A stretch of DNA of 62,993 nucleotides, from the NCBI RefSeq assembly GCF_946479685.1, contig NZ_CAMLGS010000012.1:1-62993 (forward strand), in the 5' to 3' direction. Shown one piece after another: positions 27,368 to 37,140 of the stretch (within the stretch, counting starts at the first letter, position 1; every line of letters starts with the position of its first letter). The notes beneath the pieces are model-generated. The model searched no databases. It had not been told where the DNA came from and saw nothing but the letters and a program-made list of their open reading frames with translations. The position numbers and the translations under genes are program-made. The DNA comes from an uncultured Methylotenera sp. (GTDB taxonomy: Bacteria > Pseudomonadota > Gammaproteobacteria > Burkholderiales > Methylophilaceae).

Positions 27368-28510
27368 TTGAACCACACCCCAACAATCAGCTGGCAAGAA
27401 GCTGGCAAAACCAAAACCAGCGCCTGGCATTCTGAAAATGCAACATCAGCACCAAAAAAGATACAGGTTGCGGACGATACCATTAAAGCAGATGCTGCTT
27501 ACAAGCTATGCTGCGAAGGTACTGCGCTGTTATGGCGCGGCGATTTCCAAAATGCAAAACAGCTGATGCAAGCCATCTCACGCAGAATTGACCGCCCAGG
27601 TAAAAAACCTAAAAAAGCAGCCGCCAATATGACCGAGGCGTTTCATCTGCACCGCCAGGCGCAATCACAAAAAGCGCGAATTTTAGGTATGCTATTGATA
27701 GAAGTGAGTGTTGGCCACCATATCAACCTACGCCGCGCACCAGACGTCAAAGCCGCCTGCGAACATGCCTACGGCAAAAGCACACAGTCATTCGTGGTGT
27801 CGCTACGTGAGATTTTAGGCCTCATCGGTGCTTACGAATGGAGTAAAAACGGCGTAGAAATTAGCGTTATCAACAATAAAATTCATCCAAGCTACGGTGT
27901 GTTCTCGCCGATTCGCGGTGAGTATTTAACATTGGTAGATACCGCGCCATTGCCTACCCCATGCACCACAGCATTTGATATTGGCACCGGCACCGGCGTA
28001 CTCTCGGCAATATTGGCAAACCGTGGTGTAAAAAATGTGATTGCAACCGACAACGCACCACGCGCCTTAGAATGTGCGCAAAAAAATATCAATCAGCTTG
28101 AAATGAAAAATACGGTAACCGTACTCAACGCCAATCTATTTCCAGAGGATAGTTATGGCAAAGCCGATTTGATTGTATGCAACCCGCCATGGCTGCCGGC
28201 AAGGCCAAGCTCAGTGCTGGAATCTGCAATCTACGATGAAAACAACCAAATGCTCAAAGGCTTTTTGAACGGCCTAAACGCACATTTAAACGACAATGGT
28301 GAGGGCTGGCTGATACTGTCAGACTTTGCCGAACACTTAGGCTTAAGAAGCCGCGAGGAACTGCTGGCATGGATCAGCTCAGCAGGTTTAAAAGTGATTG
28401 ATAGACTAGACACAAAAGCATCACACAACAAAACACTAGATGCCAGCGATCCACTACATGCCGCCAGAAAGACCGAAGTGACATCATTGTGGCGTTTAGG
28501 TAAAGCTTAG
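27368..28510 (+). CDS. class I SAM-dependent methyltransferase, target unknown
   Basis: A 380-residue protein with a conserved N-terminal domain (about 1-200). The methyltransferase fold has the SAM motif FDIGTGTGVLSAILANRG and motif IV as NPPWLP. NPPW is found in enzymes that methylate the amide or amino nitrogen of glutamine, adenine or guanine. The lysine-rich RPGKKPKKAAANM segment could bind nucleic acid. The start is TTG at 27368. It follows prmB on the same strand after 271 bp. The exact target cannot be told from the sequence. Confidence 0.75.
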   Translation: MNHTPTISWQEAGKTKTSAWHSENATSAPKKIQVADDTIKADAAYKLCCEGTALLWRGDFQNAKQLMQAISRRIDRPGKKPKKAAANMTEAFHLHRQAQSQKARILGMLLIEVSVGHHINLRRAPDVKAACEHAYGKSTQSFVVSLREILGLIGAYEWSKNGVEISVINNKIHPSYGVFSPIRGEYLTLVDTAPLPTPCTTAFDIGTGTGVLSAILANRGVKNVIATDNAPRALECAQKNINQLEMKNTVTVLNANLFPEDSYGKADLIVCNPPWLPARPSSVLESAIYDENNQMLKGFLNGLNAHLNDNGEGWLILSDFAEHLGLRSREELLAWISSAGLKVIDRLDTKASHNKTLDASDPLHAARKTEVTSLWRLGKA

Positions 28511-28563
28511 TGTAAACCCAGACCGTAAAGCGACGGATGTCGCACTGCTGTGCTAATAAAAAG

Positions 28564-28593
28564 GGCTAAAGATTAAATCTTTAGCCTTTTTTT
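28564..28593. terminator. bidirectional rho-independent terminator
   Basis: The 10-bp stem GGCTAAAGAT (28564-28573) pairs with ATCTTTAGCC (28577-28586) over a 3-base loop. T7 follows on plus, and an A-run upstream gives T on minus. It serves the convergent methyltransferase gene and rluB. Confidence 0.88.
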
Positions 28594-28658
28594 ATATTTC
28601 CATCAAACCAAAAAATCACCAACGCTTGGTTTATAGCCTCATTGGTTAGAAGATTGAA

Positions 28659-29783
28659 CTAACCACGACCGCGATTTCTATCACTTTTTTTCTGCATTTG
28701 CGGTGCGCCTAAATCGCTAGACTGACGTACACGGCGGTTAGCAGCCGGTTTTCTTGGCGCAGGCTTTCTCGTTGCCGGACCACGTGCTGCATCTGACTTG
28801 CCACGATAACCTCTAGCCTCCCCCTCTGCCGCGTCACGCGGTGGTCTATCCAGCGCACTTACACGCTGCTTACGTATTTTTGGCGTAAACACTGCGGTGG
28901 CTTTTAATTTCTCACGCTGCGTCAATTGGCGTAACGGCGCTTTAGGGACTTCTAAACCTGCCCACTCTAACAAACCAACCACTTCTTTTTGCTCTAATTT
29001 CAGCATCTTGCCGCGTTTAACGCGTGGCGGTAAGTTTACCGGACCAAAGCGCACGCGCATCAAGCGGCTTACCGGTAGCTGGAACGCCTCAAACAGCCTC
29101 CGCACCTCACGGTTACGGCCTTCACGCAGAATTACCTGGTACCAATGGTTTGCGCCTTCGCCGCCTTGCGGGATAATACTGTCAAAATTCGCAGGACCAT
29201 CTTCCAGCTCAATACCTTCTTTTAACTGAGCAATTTGCCCTTCGGTCAACTCACCAAAAATACGCACGGCATACTCACGCTCTACCTCATAACGTGGGTG
29301 CATAAATCGGTTTGCCAGTTCACCTGATGTGGTGAATATCAACAAGCCGCTGGTATTCATATCCAAGCGACCAATGGCAATCCATTTACCATGCTTCACT
29401 TTTGGTAATTTATCAAACACGCTGGCACGACCCTCTGGGTCGTCCTGACTCACGATTTCACCCTCAGGCTTGTGGTAAATCAACACTTGCGGCAACTCCG
29501 CCTCAAACGGCAGGCGTAGTGGGCGGCTATCCAAGCGCACTACGTCATGCTCGGTCACGCCTGCGCCTACCTCGGCCACTTTACCGTTGATAGTGACGCG
29601 GCCGCTAGCAATCAGCTCTTCCATATCACGACGTGAACCCAAACCAGCCAGCGCCAGTAACTTGTGCAGACGCTGTGTCGGCGCTGCCGGTGCATCCGGT
29701 TCAGCAGCAAGCGGAGTAAAATTGGTGGTTGGTCTGCGTACGGGACGTTGCGGATCGCGTTGTTGCTTAAAAGGACGTGCCAT
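28659..29783 (-). CDS. rluB: 23S rRNA pseudouridine-2605 synthase
   Basis: RluB makes pseudouridine at 23S rRNA position 2605. The 374-residue protein has an N-terminal S4 RNA-binding domain (RLHKLLALAGLGSRRDMEEL), the catalytic aspartate motif GRLDMNTSGLLIFT, and EGRNREVRRLFEA near the end of the catalytic domain. A basic low-complexity tail (rich in R, K, P) follows, typical of RluB. An N-terminal extension (about 35 residues) precedes S4. It lies after scpB on the minus strand. Confidence 0.92.
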   Translation of the reverse strand: MARPFKQQRDPQRPVRRPTTNFTPLAAEPDAPAAPTQRLHKLLALAGLGSRRDMEELIASGRVTINGKVAEVGAGVTEHDVVRLDSRPLRLPFEAELPQVLIYHKPEGEIVSQDDPEGRASVFDKLPKVKHGKWIAIGRLDMNTSGLLIFTTSGELANRFMHPRYEVEREYAVRIFGELTEGQIAQLKEGIELEDGPANFDSIIPQGGEGANHWYQVILREGRNREVRRLFEAFQLPVSRLMRVRFGPVNLPPRVKRGKMLKLEQKEVVGLLEWAGLEVPKAPLRQLTQREKLKATAVFTPKIRKQRVSALDRPPRDAAEGEARGYRGKSDAARGPATRKPAPRKPAANRRVRQSSDLGAPQMQKKSDRNRGRG

Positions 29784-29927
29784 GATAATTCGCTAATTTG
29801 ATTGAATATTGCAATTTTACCGCAGATAAAGTGAATCGCAGTAGATAAAATGGATTTATCCACACTTCAGGCTAATGCAATGGGGTTTAGAGCAAAGATT
29901 GAGAGGGTTGGCTTGATATAACTGCCG

Positions 29928-30467
29928 CTATGGCTCGGACGGCACAAAGACTTCCATCGGCGGCAACTCATCTAACGAGCGTAAATTAAAGTCATTCAAA
30001 AAATGCTTGGTAGTTGCATACAAAGACGGACGCCCCGGCACCTCACGCTGCCCAACCACATCAATCCAATCACGCTCCTGCAACTGACGCATCACGTTAG
30101 GGTTCACGGCCACTCCGCGAATTTCTTCAATATCACCACGCGTCACCGGTTGGCGATACGCGATAATCGCTAGGGTTTCCATCACCGCACGCGAGTATTT
30201 TGCCTGTTTCTCAGGGTGTAAGCGCATCAGGTAAGTCGTGTATTGCTCCCGCGCCTGGAAGCGATAGCCAGAAGCAACCTGCACCAACTCCATGGTACGT
30301 TCTGCCCAATCATGCTTTAACTCATCGAGCAACATGCGCAGCGTTGCTCGCTCCAAACGCTCGTTAAATAAGCGTAGCATATCATCTAGAGACAATGGCT
30401 GATGCGAGGTAAGCAAAGCTACCTCCAGCACGTTTTTCAACTCACGAATATTACTAGCTTCACTCAT
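29928..30467 (-). CDS. scpB: segregation and condensation protein B
   Basis: ScpB is a winged-helix dimer that binds ScpA and the SMC protein in chromosome condensation. The 179-residue protein has two winged-helix domains, and the conserved VMETLAIIAYRQPVTRGDIEEIRGV lies in the middle. It overlaps scpA by 8 bp, so it is translationally coupled. The smc gene itself is not in this window. Confidence 0.94.
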   Translation of the reverse strand: MSEASNIRELKNVLEVALLTSHQPLSLDDMLRLFNERLERATLRMLLDELKHDWAERTMELVQVASGYRFQAREQYTTYLMRLHPEKQAKYSRAVMETLAIIAYRQPVTRGDIEEIRGVAVNPNVMRQLQERDWIDVVGQREVPGRPSLYATTKHFLNDFNLRSLDELPPMEVFVPSEP

Positions 30468-31242
30468 CGCTGTTTATTTGTACATATATCGGTGAAAAAG
30501 CCTGCTGTTGCGTAATGCGTAATAAACCCTCACGCGCAAGCTCCAGTATTGCGAGAAAACACACCACTAACTTGGGGATGCCGTCATGGGCAATGTCAAA
30601 CAGCTCGGTAAATTCCAGCATACGTGCAGATTGCAAACGCCGCAGGATCAGGCTCATATGCTCACGCACCGAAAGTTCGGCACGCCCAACTTTATGGTGC
30701 TGAAAATGACTGGCACGCTTCAGTACGTTACGCCATGCCTCGGTCAGGTCATCCAGGCTTACCTCAGGCGGCTTTACTAAACGAATTTGCTCAAAGTAGG
30801 AGCTAGCAACGCTAATGCCATCACCCACCTTGGGCATTTCATCCAAGCGCTGCGCAGCTAATTTAATGGCTTCGTACTCCATCAGACGCCGAACTAACTC
30901 AGCACGCGGATCATCTTCTTCTGCGATTTCTGCCGGTTTTGGCAACAGCATGCGTGATTTAATTTCAATCAGCATCGCCGACATCAACAGATAATCTGCA
31001 GCCAGCTCCAGCTTGATCGCACGCATCTTTTCTACATACTCCATGTACTGACGGGTCAAGTCCGCCATCGGAATATCCAGAATATCCAGATTATGCTTAC
31101 GGATTAAATACAGCAACAAGTCCAGCGGCCCTTCAAAGGCCTCTAGATAAACCTCCAATGCATCGGGCGGAATGTACAGATCCTTGGGCAGGGTCGTAAA
31201 TTCCTCACCCTTAATTTTTGCATTGAGTGTGGTTTCTATCAA
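30460..31242 (-). CDS. scpA: segregation and condensation protein A
   Basis: ScpA is the kleisin subunit of the SMC-ScpAB condensin. The 260-residue protein has the N-terminal kleisin signature VYLEAFEGPLDLLLYLIRKHNLDILDIPMADLT. A helical middle and a C-terminal winged helix ending with LELAREGLLRITQQQAFSPIYV are present. It lies 10 bp after trpS and overlaps scpB by 8 bp. Confidence 0.94.
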   Translation of the reverse strand: MIETTLNAKIKGEEFTTLPKDLYIPPDALEVYLEAFEGPLDLLLYLIRKHNLDILDIPMADLTRQYMEYVEKMRAIKLELAADYLLMSAMLIEIKSRMLLPKPAEIAEEDDPRAELVRRLMEYEAIKLAAQRLDEMPKVGDGISVASSYFEQIRLVKPPEVSLDDLTEAWRNVLKRASHFQHHKVGRAELSVREHMSLILRRLQSARMLEFTELFDIAHDGIPKLVVCFLAILELAREGLLRITQQQAFSPIYVQINSDE

Positions 31243-31252
31243 AATATTTGCG

Positions 31253-32455
31253 TTAGCTGTAATTCAAGCCCATTGCATCACGCACATCACGCATGGTTTC
31301 ACGCGCTAGTTTTCTTGCGCGCTCGCAACCATCAGCAACAATGTTTTTCACCAAGGTTGGGTCTTCAGCATACTGTGCTGCACGCTCTTGAATCGGTTTC
31401 AGCTCTTTCAGCACACCTTCAATCACTGGAGTTTTGCATTCAATACAGCCGATGCTCGCGCCTTTGCAGCCAGCCTGCACCCAATCTTGGGTAGATTTAT
31501 CTGAGTAGATTTCGTGCAATTGCCATACTGGGCATTTTGCCGGATCACCTGGATCGGTGCGGCGGATACGCGCAGGATCGGTAGGCATGGTTTTGATTTT
31601 CTTGGCCACGCCATCAACATCTTCACGTAATGAAATCGTGTTGTTATAAGATTTAGACATTTTCTGCCCATCTAAACCTGGCATTTTTGAAGCTGGAGTC
31701 AGCTTATAGTCTGGCTCAATCAGAATCATTTTGCCGCCACCTTCAAGGTAGCCCAATAGGCGCTCTTTATCACCCATGCTCATACCTTGCTGCTCTTGAA
31801 TCATGGCGCGCGCGGTTTCCAGCGCTTCTTCGTCACCGCTTTGTTGGTAAGCAGTACGCATTTCCTGATACAGCGAACCACGTTTGCTGCCTAATTTTTT
31901 AATCGCTGCTTCGGCTTTTTCTTCAAAGCCTTTTTCTTTGCCGTAAATATGGTTAAAACGGCGCGCAATCTCACGTGTAAACTCAATGTGCGGGATTTGG
32001 TCTTCGCCCACCGGCACCTGAGTCGCTTTGTAAATCAAGATATCGGCACTTTGTAACAATGGATAACCTAAAAAGCCATAGGTTGATAAATCTTTGCTAG
32101 ATAGCTTTTCTTGCTGGTCTTTATAGGTAGGTACACGCTCCAACCAGCTCAAAGGGGTAATCATCGAGAGCAGCGTATGCAGTTCAGCATGCTCAGGCAC
32201 GCGAGATTGGATAAAAATGGTCGCACTTGCCGGGTCTACGCCAGCAGCCAACCAGTCAATCACCATTTCCCACACGCTCTCTTCAATCACTTCCGGCGTA
32301 TCGTAATGCGTAGTTAACGCATGCCAATCTGCGACAAAGAACAGACATTCATGCTCGTGCTGCAAGCGTATCCAGTTTTTCAACACACCGTTATAGTGCC
32401 CTAAATGCAGATTGCCGGTAGGGCGCATGCCCGATAAAACGCGTTCTATTGCCAT
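31253..32455 (-). CDS. trpS: tryptophanyl-tRNA synthetase
   Basis: TrpS charges tRNA-Trp. The class I signature is HLGH at residues 17-20 within MRPTGNLHLGHYNG, and the KMSKS loop is GLDGQKMSKSYNN. With 400 residues it is longer than E. coli TrpS (334), having an insertion of the type seen in other beta-proteobacteria (around LGSKRGSLYQEMRTAY). It is first of trpS-scpA-scpB, a common order. Confidence 0.95.
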   Translation of the reverse strand: MAIERVLSGMRPTGNLHLGHYNGVLKNWIRLQHEHECLFFVADWHALTTHYDTPEVIEESVWEMVIDWLAAGVDPASATIFIQSRVPEHAELHTLLSMITPLSWLERVPTYKDQQEKLSSKDLSTYGFLGYPLLQSADILIYKATQVPVGEDQIPHIEFTREIARRFNHIYGKEKGFEEKAEAAIKKLGSKRGSLYQEMRTAYQQSGDEEALETARAMIQEQQGMSMGDKERLLGYLEGGGKMILIEPDYKLTPASKMPGLDGQKMSKSYNNTISLREDVDGVAKKIKTMPTDPARIRRTDPGDPAKCPVWQLHEIYSDKSTQDWVQAGCKGASIGCIECKTPVIEGVLKELKPIQERAAQYAEDPTLVKNIVADGCERARKLARETMRDVRDAMGLNYS

Positions 32456-32526
32456 GTGATGAAAAACCCTAAATTAAATATGTGCTTATTATACTAACTA
32501 TACCTGCAAAACCAATCACCCAGTGC

Positions 32527-33165
32527 TTACAAAAGATTGCTAAGCAAGGCGCCTACGATGTTAATTAACGGCTGCAGGATTTTACCCAGCACGCCAGTAA
32601 ATAACAGTACAATCAAAATCACGAAACCATAAGGCTCTATTCTGGCAAAAGAGCGTGCCAAATTGTACGGCAGCAAGCTCACCGCAATACGTCCGCCATC
32701 TAATGGTGGTAATGGCAATAAATTAAGTACCATCAACACTAGGTTAATCTTGATGCCGGCTTCTGCCATCAGCGATACAGGGTAAGCAACCGTATCAGGG
32801 GCAAACGCAGCATACTTCAGCGCCAGCACCCAGAACACCGCCATTACAAAGTTGGATGCAGGCCCAGCCGCAGCTACCCATAGCATGTCTTTTTTAGGGT
32901 TGCGCAAGCGCCCAAAATCAACCGGCACTGGTTTTGCCCAGCCGAATAAAATACCGCCCAGCATAATAGTTAACGCTGGCAGCAACACCGTGCCAAAAGG
33001 ATCAATATGCTTGAGTGGATTAAGCGTGATGCGCCCGGCATTAAACGCGGTCATATCACCAAAATACTTTGCTACATAGCCATGTGCAGCCTCATGCACG
33101 GTGATTGCAAAAATCACCGGCAAGGCATAAACCGCTATTTTTTGTATGATTGTTAGTTCCATCAA
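32527..33165 (-). CDS. M50 (site-2 protease-like) metallopeptidase, membrane
   Basis: A 212-residue integral membrane protease with HEAAH in AITVHEAAHGYVAKYFGD, the zinc site, and NLLPLPPLDGGRI with the third ligand aspartate. Four to six helices fill most of the length. These small M50 rhomboid-sized proteins are common beside trpS and scpA in beta-proteobacteria. The substrate is not known. It has no PDZ domain, so it is not RseP. Confidence 0.88.
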   Translation of the reverse strand: MMELTIIQKIAVYALPVIFAITVHEAAHGYVAKYFGDMTAFNAGRITLNPLKHIDPFGTVLLPALTIMLGGILFGWAKPVPVDFGRLRNPKKDMLWVAAAGPASNFVMAVFWVLALKYAAFAPDTVAYPVSLMAEAGIKINLVLMVLNLLPLPPLDGGRIAVSLLPYNLARSFARIEPYGFVILIVLLFTGVLGKILQPLINIVGALLSNLL

Positions 33166-33212
33166 TTGCTCTACTTTAAGTATTTTTTTGGATAGGCATT
33201 AAGCAAACAAGT

Positions 33213-33246
33213 CAAATTCTGATTTATCCAAACTTTGATTTATCTA
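33213..33246. repeat. 17-bp tandem repeat, two degenerate copies
   Basis: 33213-33229 (CAAATTCTGATTTATCC) and 33230-33246 (AAACTTTGATTTATCTA) share the CTGATTTATC-like core. They lie between the Sua5-like and M50 genes. Confidence 0.6.
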
Positions 33247-33263
33247 GCTGCAACCCGCCACAG

Positions 33264-33890
33264 TTAAAAAGAAAACGGGCTTAAATCACCCAAACCTTCA
33301 CGCACCAATACCGGCGTTTCACCAGTTAAATCAATCACGGTGGTTGCCCCAGCCTCGCAATGCTCGACCTCTATCACCAAATCTACCACGCGCTCCAAGC
33401 GCTCGCGCATTGCCCACGGCTCCATCTGCGATACATCCTCGTCATCAGGCAAGCTAAAAGTCATACTCAGCAATGGCGTATCTATGGCCTCTAACAGCGC
33501 TTGCACCACAGTATGCTGTGGTACGCGGATACCAATAGTACTGCGTTTAGGATGCTGCAATTTACGCGGCACTTCGCGCGTTGCGTTTAAGATAAACGTA
33601 TAAGCGCCCGGTGTATTCGCTTTTAATAGGCGAAACTGGCTATTGCTCACCACCGCGTAGTTACCTAGTTCGCTCAAATTACGGCACATCAAACTGAACA
33701 AATGTTTATCATCCACCCCACGTATCTGGCGAATGCGCGCCTGTGCATCAGCGTGCCCCAGCATGCAACCTAGGGCGTAGCCTGAATCTGTAGGGTAAAC
33801 AATCACACCGCCCTTACGTAAAATATCTGCGGTTTGCGCAATTAGACGCTGCTGCGGGTTACTCAAGTTAATATTAAAAAATTGTGACAT
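33264..33890 (-). CDS. YrdC/Sua5/YciO-family protein
   Basis: A 208-residue YrdC-fold protein with GGVIVYPTDSGYALGC, where KxR-type nucleotide-binding residues follow. PGAYTFILNATREVPRKL and GIRVPQHTVV are also present. The C-terminal TTVIDLTGETPVLVREGLGD resembles YciO. YrdC/TsaC proteins make threonylcarbamoyl-AMP for the tRNA t6A modification; YciO is a close relative, weaker in that role. From the last segment this one is nearer YciO. It is followed by the M50 gene and preceded by a PHP gene, as in many proteobacteria. Confidence 0.8.
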   Translation of the reverse strand: MSQFFNINLSNPQQRLIAQTADILRKGGVIVYPTDSGYALGCMLGHADAQARIRQIRGVDDKHLFSLMCRNLSELGNYAVVSNSQFRLLKANTPGAYTFILNATREVPRKLQHPKRSTIGIRVPQHTVVQALLEAIDTPLLSMTFSLPDDEDVSQMEPWAMRERLERVVDLVIEVEHCEAGATTVIDLTGETPVLVREGLGDLSPFSF

Positions 33891-33939
33891 GCGTAGCTGT
33901 TCTTTTTCTTAATTGTCTTATTCTTGATTGGCTTGCTAT

Positions 33940-34809
33940 TTACTGCAGGTTATCCAATGCCAATTGCACATGAGGCCAATCCTGCCACACAGGAACACAA
34001 TTACTTGGCAACGCAGGCAATCGCCCCATTTCCATAAAGCTAATGCCTTTACCGTGGTAATCAGAACCTTGCGATGCTTTTAACCCAAACATTTGCGCAT
34101 ATTTTGCAAATTCCACATACTGTGCGCCGGTATGGCTACCTGTGACCACTTCAATTGCCGTGCCGCCCAAACCTCTAAACTCTTCCAGCAGCAATAACAT
34201 ATTGGTGCGGCGTATATCATAACGTCCGGGATGTGCCAGAACTGCTTCGCCACCGCTATTCACAATCAAACTCACGGCGGATTCCAAATCCATCCATTGA
34301 TGGTCAACAAAACCCGGCTTGCCTTTGACTAAATATTTCTTGAAGACAGCTTTGGTGTCTTTGGCATACTGATGCTCAACCAGAAAGCGGGCAAAATGCA
34401 TACGTGTCAGTATGCTTTGCCCTGCGGAGGCAGAGGCCCACTCGAAGCTACCGCGGATACCAGATTTTTCCAGCCCGGCTGCCATCTGCCTAGCGCGCTC
34501 AAGGCGACCTTGACGCACCGCGGCCAACCCTGCCCTCAACGCTTCATTCTCCACATCAACATTTAAGCCAACAATGTGCAAGGTGCGCTTTTTCCAGGTG
34601 ACTGAAATTTCTACACCGTTGATTAATTGAATTCCATGCAAGTCTGCCGCCTGCCGCGCCTCTGACAAACCGCTAATATCATCATGATCGGTCAACGCGA
34701 GCACGCTCACCCCATGTTGTGCCGCATGCGCGACCAACTCAGTGGGGGAAAGTAAACCATCAGAAATATTGGAGTGTGAATGTAAATCTATCATTAAACC
34801 ATTGGTCAT
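33940..34809 (-). CDS. PHP-domain phosphoesterase (YciV/RNase AM-like)
   Basis: A 289-residue PHP protein opening MTNGLMIDLHSHSNISDGLLSPTELV, where HSHSNISDG is metal motif I. LTDHDDISG and HPGRYDIRR are further metal sites, and GSDYHGKG the last. E. coli YciV (RNase AM) acts on 3',5'-nucleotide bisphosphates and 5' ends of RNA. Both neighbours are typical yci genes: the Sua5/YciO-like gene and yciB. The frame starts with a TTG at 34830; 34809 is chosen, with no clear ribosome site, so the start is uncertain. Confidence 0.83.
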   Translation of the reverse strand: MTNGLMIDLHSHSNISDGLLSPTELVAHAAQHGVSVLALTDHDDISGLSEARQAADLHGIQLINGVEISVTWKKRTLHIVGLNVDVENEALRAGLAAVRQGRLERARQMAAGLEKSGIRGSFEWASASAGQSILTRMHFARFLVEHQYAKDTKAVFKKYLVKGKPGFVDHQWMDLESAVSLIVNSGGEAVLAHPGRYDIRRTNMLLLLEEFRGLGGTAIEVVTGSHTGAQYVEFAKYAQMFGLKASQGSDYHGKGISFMEMGRLPALPSNCVPVWQDWPHVQLALDNLQ

Positions 34810-34984
34810 CAACGGCTTGCGCCAGTTCAACCCCTACGAAAACAGCTTGTTGGAACTAACTGTGTATTTTAGTCCACTAAAATTACGCCTTGCAGGCGAT
34901 TAACTATAATAGCAAAATAGCACATTGCACCAAAGTATTGTTTGGTAGTTGTGCACCTTAAGTTTTTATTTTCAAAGAGTGAAT

Positions 34985-35536
34985 ATGAAGTTTCTGTTTG
35001 ATTTGTTCCCCGTTATTTTATTTTTTATCGCCTTCAAATTTTTTGGAATTTTCACCGCAACCGCCGTGGCAATCGTCGCCACTATCGCACAGATTGTTTA
35101 TGTCAAAATCAAACATGGCGTTGTTGAAAAAATGCTATTACTCAGCGGCGTCATCATTACCGTATTTGGCGGCGCCACTTTACTGCTGAAAGACCCTACC
35201 TTTATTCAGTGGAAACCCAGCATCTTGTATTGGCTATTTGCTGCTGGCCTGCTGGCTTCTCAGCTATTTTTTAACAAAAACCCAATGCGCAGCTTAATGG
35301 AAAAGCAGATTAAGTTACCGGATAACGTGTGGTCTGCACTCAACGTGGCTTGGGCACTACTCTTCACCGCATTAGGCTTTATTAACCTGTATGTAGCATT
35401 TAACTACTCGCAAGATACTTGGGTAAATTTCAAGCTATTCGGCATTACCGGCATCATGTTTGGCTTTATTATTTTGCAAACCATTATGATCAGCAAATAC
35501 TTGCCTAAAGAGGACGATAAAGGAGATAGCAAATAA
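34985..35536 (+). CDS. yciB: inner membrane-spanning protein YciB (septation protein A)
   Basis: A 183-residue membrane protein with five to six helices, opening [29 protein letters not shown] and ending in a basic tail ([10 protein letters not shown]). YciB affects cell-envelope homeostasis and cell length; the molecular role is unclear. The frame is open earlier (34949), but the ATG at 34985 starts the familiar N-terminus. The stop codon overlaps the yciI start (TAATG). Confidence 0.93.
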   Translation: MKFLFDLFPVILFFIAFKFFGIFTATAVAIVATIAQIVYVKIKHGVVEKMLLLSGVIITVFGGATLLLKDPTFIQWKPSILYWLFAAGLLASQLFFNKNPMRSLMEKQIKLPDNVWSALNVAWALLFTALGFINLYVAFNYSQDTWVNFKLFGITGIMFGFIILQTIMISKYLPKEDDKGDSK

Positions 35537-35835
35537 TGTGGTACGCAATCGTTGCTGAAGACACGCCCAACAGTCTAGAAAAGCGCTTAGCTGCGCGGCC
35601 AGAACACCTGAGCCGCCTACAAGAATTACAAAATGCTGGCCGCCTGCTGCTGGCAGGCCCATTCCCGAGCATAGATAGCAACGACCCCGGCCCTGCGGGC
35701 TTTTCCGGTAGTTTAATCGTGGCTGAATTTGCCAGCCTGGAAGAGGCCACGGCCTGGGCCAACCTCGATCCGTTCGTCACCGCTGGGGTTTATCATCACG
35801 TTACAGTGAAACCTTTTAGAAAAACACTACCCTAA
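35536..35835 (+). CDS. yciI: YciI family protein
   Basis: A 99-residue small alpha-beta protein with the YciI pattern: [28 protein letters not shown], the [10 protein letters not shown] strand, and [18 protein letters not shown] at the end. The histidine-aspartate pair of the family is present. YciI-type proteins can act as small dehydrochlorinases or in unknown reactions. It overlaps the end of yciB by one base. Confidence 0.92.
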   Translation: MWYAIVAEDTPNSLEKRLAARPEHLSRLQELQNAGRLLLAGPFPSIDSNDPGPAGFSGSLIVAEFASLEEATAWANLDPFVTAGVYHHVTVKPFRKTLP

Positions 35836-35864
35836 GTAGCTACTTAACGCAGATTAATAACCAA

Positions 35865-36122
35865 ATGATGATGGATCAAATCAAAACACGCTTGCAGACG
35901 CTGGAACCGACTACGCTAGATTTAATAGATGAAAGTGCGCTGCATGCCGGTCACCAAGGCAATGGCGGCGGTGGGCATTACAAGCTCAATATCACCAGCT
36001 CGCAATTTTGCGGTAAATCACAGATAATGCGTCATCGCCTTGTGTATCAGGCGCTCGCAGATTTAATACCACATAAGATTCATGCGCTTAGTATTCATGC
36101 AATTGCAACAGATGAAGTTTAA
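35865..36122 (+). CDS. BolA-family protein
   Basis: An 85-residue BolA protein with the key HKIHALSIHAI segment that holds the conserved Fe-S ligand histidine in its C-terminal strand and helix. GGGGHYKLNITS and HRLVYQALADLI are also seen. BolA proteins pair with monothiol glutaredoxins in Fe-S handling. Size and spacing fit the yciB-yciI-bolA-ppiC order of beta-proteobacteria. Confidence 0.92.
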   Translation: MMMDQIKTRLQTLEPTTLDLIDESALHAGHQGNGGGGHYKLNITSSQFCGKSQIMRHRLVYQALADLIPHKIHALSIHAIATDEV

Positions 36123-36173
36123 GATACGTCACAAATTTACTACCTAAATTTAATACTTAAGGATGTTTTACTA

Positions 36174-36962
36174 ATGAAATTAATTCAAACATTAATTGCC
36201 GTTGCAATTTTATCAATGACCCCATCAGCATTTGCTGCTGATGCACTTGCAACAGTGAATGGCAAGCCGGTTAAACAATCACTCTACGACGTAATCGTTA
36301 AAGACGTGACTGCTAACGGCCAAAAAATTGATGCCAACACCAAAGCCGCAATTATTGACGAGCTTGTCAGCTCAGAATTGGTATACCAAGAAGCACAAAG
36401 ATTAGGCCTGGATAAACAAGCTGATTACATTGCGCGTGAAGAGCTAGGCAGCCGCAAACTGCTGACCAGCATGTTTTTACAAGACTATGTGAAAAAACAT
36501 CCGGTTTCAGACGCAGATACCAAAGCGGCTTACGATAAATATAAAACCGCATACGGCGACAAAGAATACAGCGCACGCCATATTTTAGTAAAAACTGAAG
36601 CAGAAGCTAAAGACATCATTGCTCAACTTGGCAAAGGTGGTGATTTTGCTAAGCTTGCAAAAGAAAAATCATTAGACCCAGGCTCTAAAGAAAAAGGCGG
36701 CGATTTAGGCTGGTTCTCACCGGCAACCATGGTAAAACCATTTAGCGATGTAGTGGCTAACCTGCAAAAAGGCGCAACATCCACCAGCCCAGTACAAACA
36801 CAATTCGGCTGGCATGTGATTAAGCTGGTAGATACACGCCCTGCGCAGCCACTACCTTACGAAAAACTTAAAGATGGCTTACAAAAAAACCTGCAACAAC
36901 ATAACCTGGAAAAAATGATGAGCGACTTACGCGCCAAAGCTAAAATCGACATCAGCAAGTAA
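36174..36962 (+). CDS. periplasmic parvulin-type peptidyl-prolyl isomerase
   Basis: A 262-residue exported foldase with signal KLIQTLIAVAILSMTPSAFA. An N-terminal helical SurA-like part precedes a parvulin domain with YSARHILVKTEAEAKDIIAQL, SLDPGSKEKGGDLGWFSPATM and TQFGWHVIKLVD. It assists proline isomerisation and outer-membrane protein folding. An AAGGATG-like site lies upstream. It is last in the yciB cluster and has its own terminator. Confidence 0.93.
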   Translation: MKLIQTLIAVAILSMTPSAFAADALATVNGKPVKQSLYDVIVKDVTANGQKIDANTKAAIIDELVSSELVYQEAQRLGLDKQADYIAREELGSRKLLTSMFLQDYVKKHPVSDADTKAAYDKYKTAYGDKEYSARHILVKTEAEAKDIIAQLGKGGDFAKLAKEKSLDPGSKEKGGDLGWFSPATMVKPFSDVVANLQKGATSTSPVQTQFGWHVIKLVDTRPAQPLPYEKLKDGLQKNLQQHNLEKMMSDLRAKAKIDISK

Positions 36963-36980
36963 TTAAAAATCCGTAAAAAA

Positions 36981-37003
36981 GGCTCCGGTAACGGGGCCTT
37001 TTT
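36981..37003 (+). terminator. rho-independent terminator after the parvulin gene
   Basis: The stem GGCTCCG (36981-36987) pairs with CGGGGCC (36992-36998), one G-U, over a short loop. Five T follow. Confidence 0.85.
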
Positions 37004-37094
37004 CATCTGTAGCAGATTCGTACTGCGGCTGACCTTTAGCCTTGTTTTTAAGGTTATTTTTGGATGATTGCCTGCACTTCCTGTTAAATTATGC

Positions 37095-37113
37095 GATAAT
37101 AAGAATTGTTATC
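37095..37113. promoter_or_regulatory. Fur box upstream of feoAB
   Basis: GATAATAAGAATTGTTATC matches the 19-bp Fur consensus at 15 positions. It contains a GATAAT that can serve as -10, so Fur would cover the promoter and repress feoAB in iron-rich cells. Confidence 0.8.
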
Positions 37114-37140
37114 ATCTATAAAATGCATCCTTCAATTCAT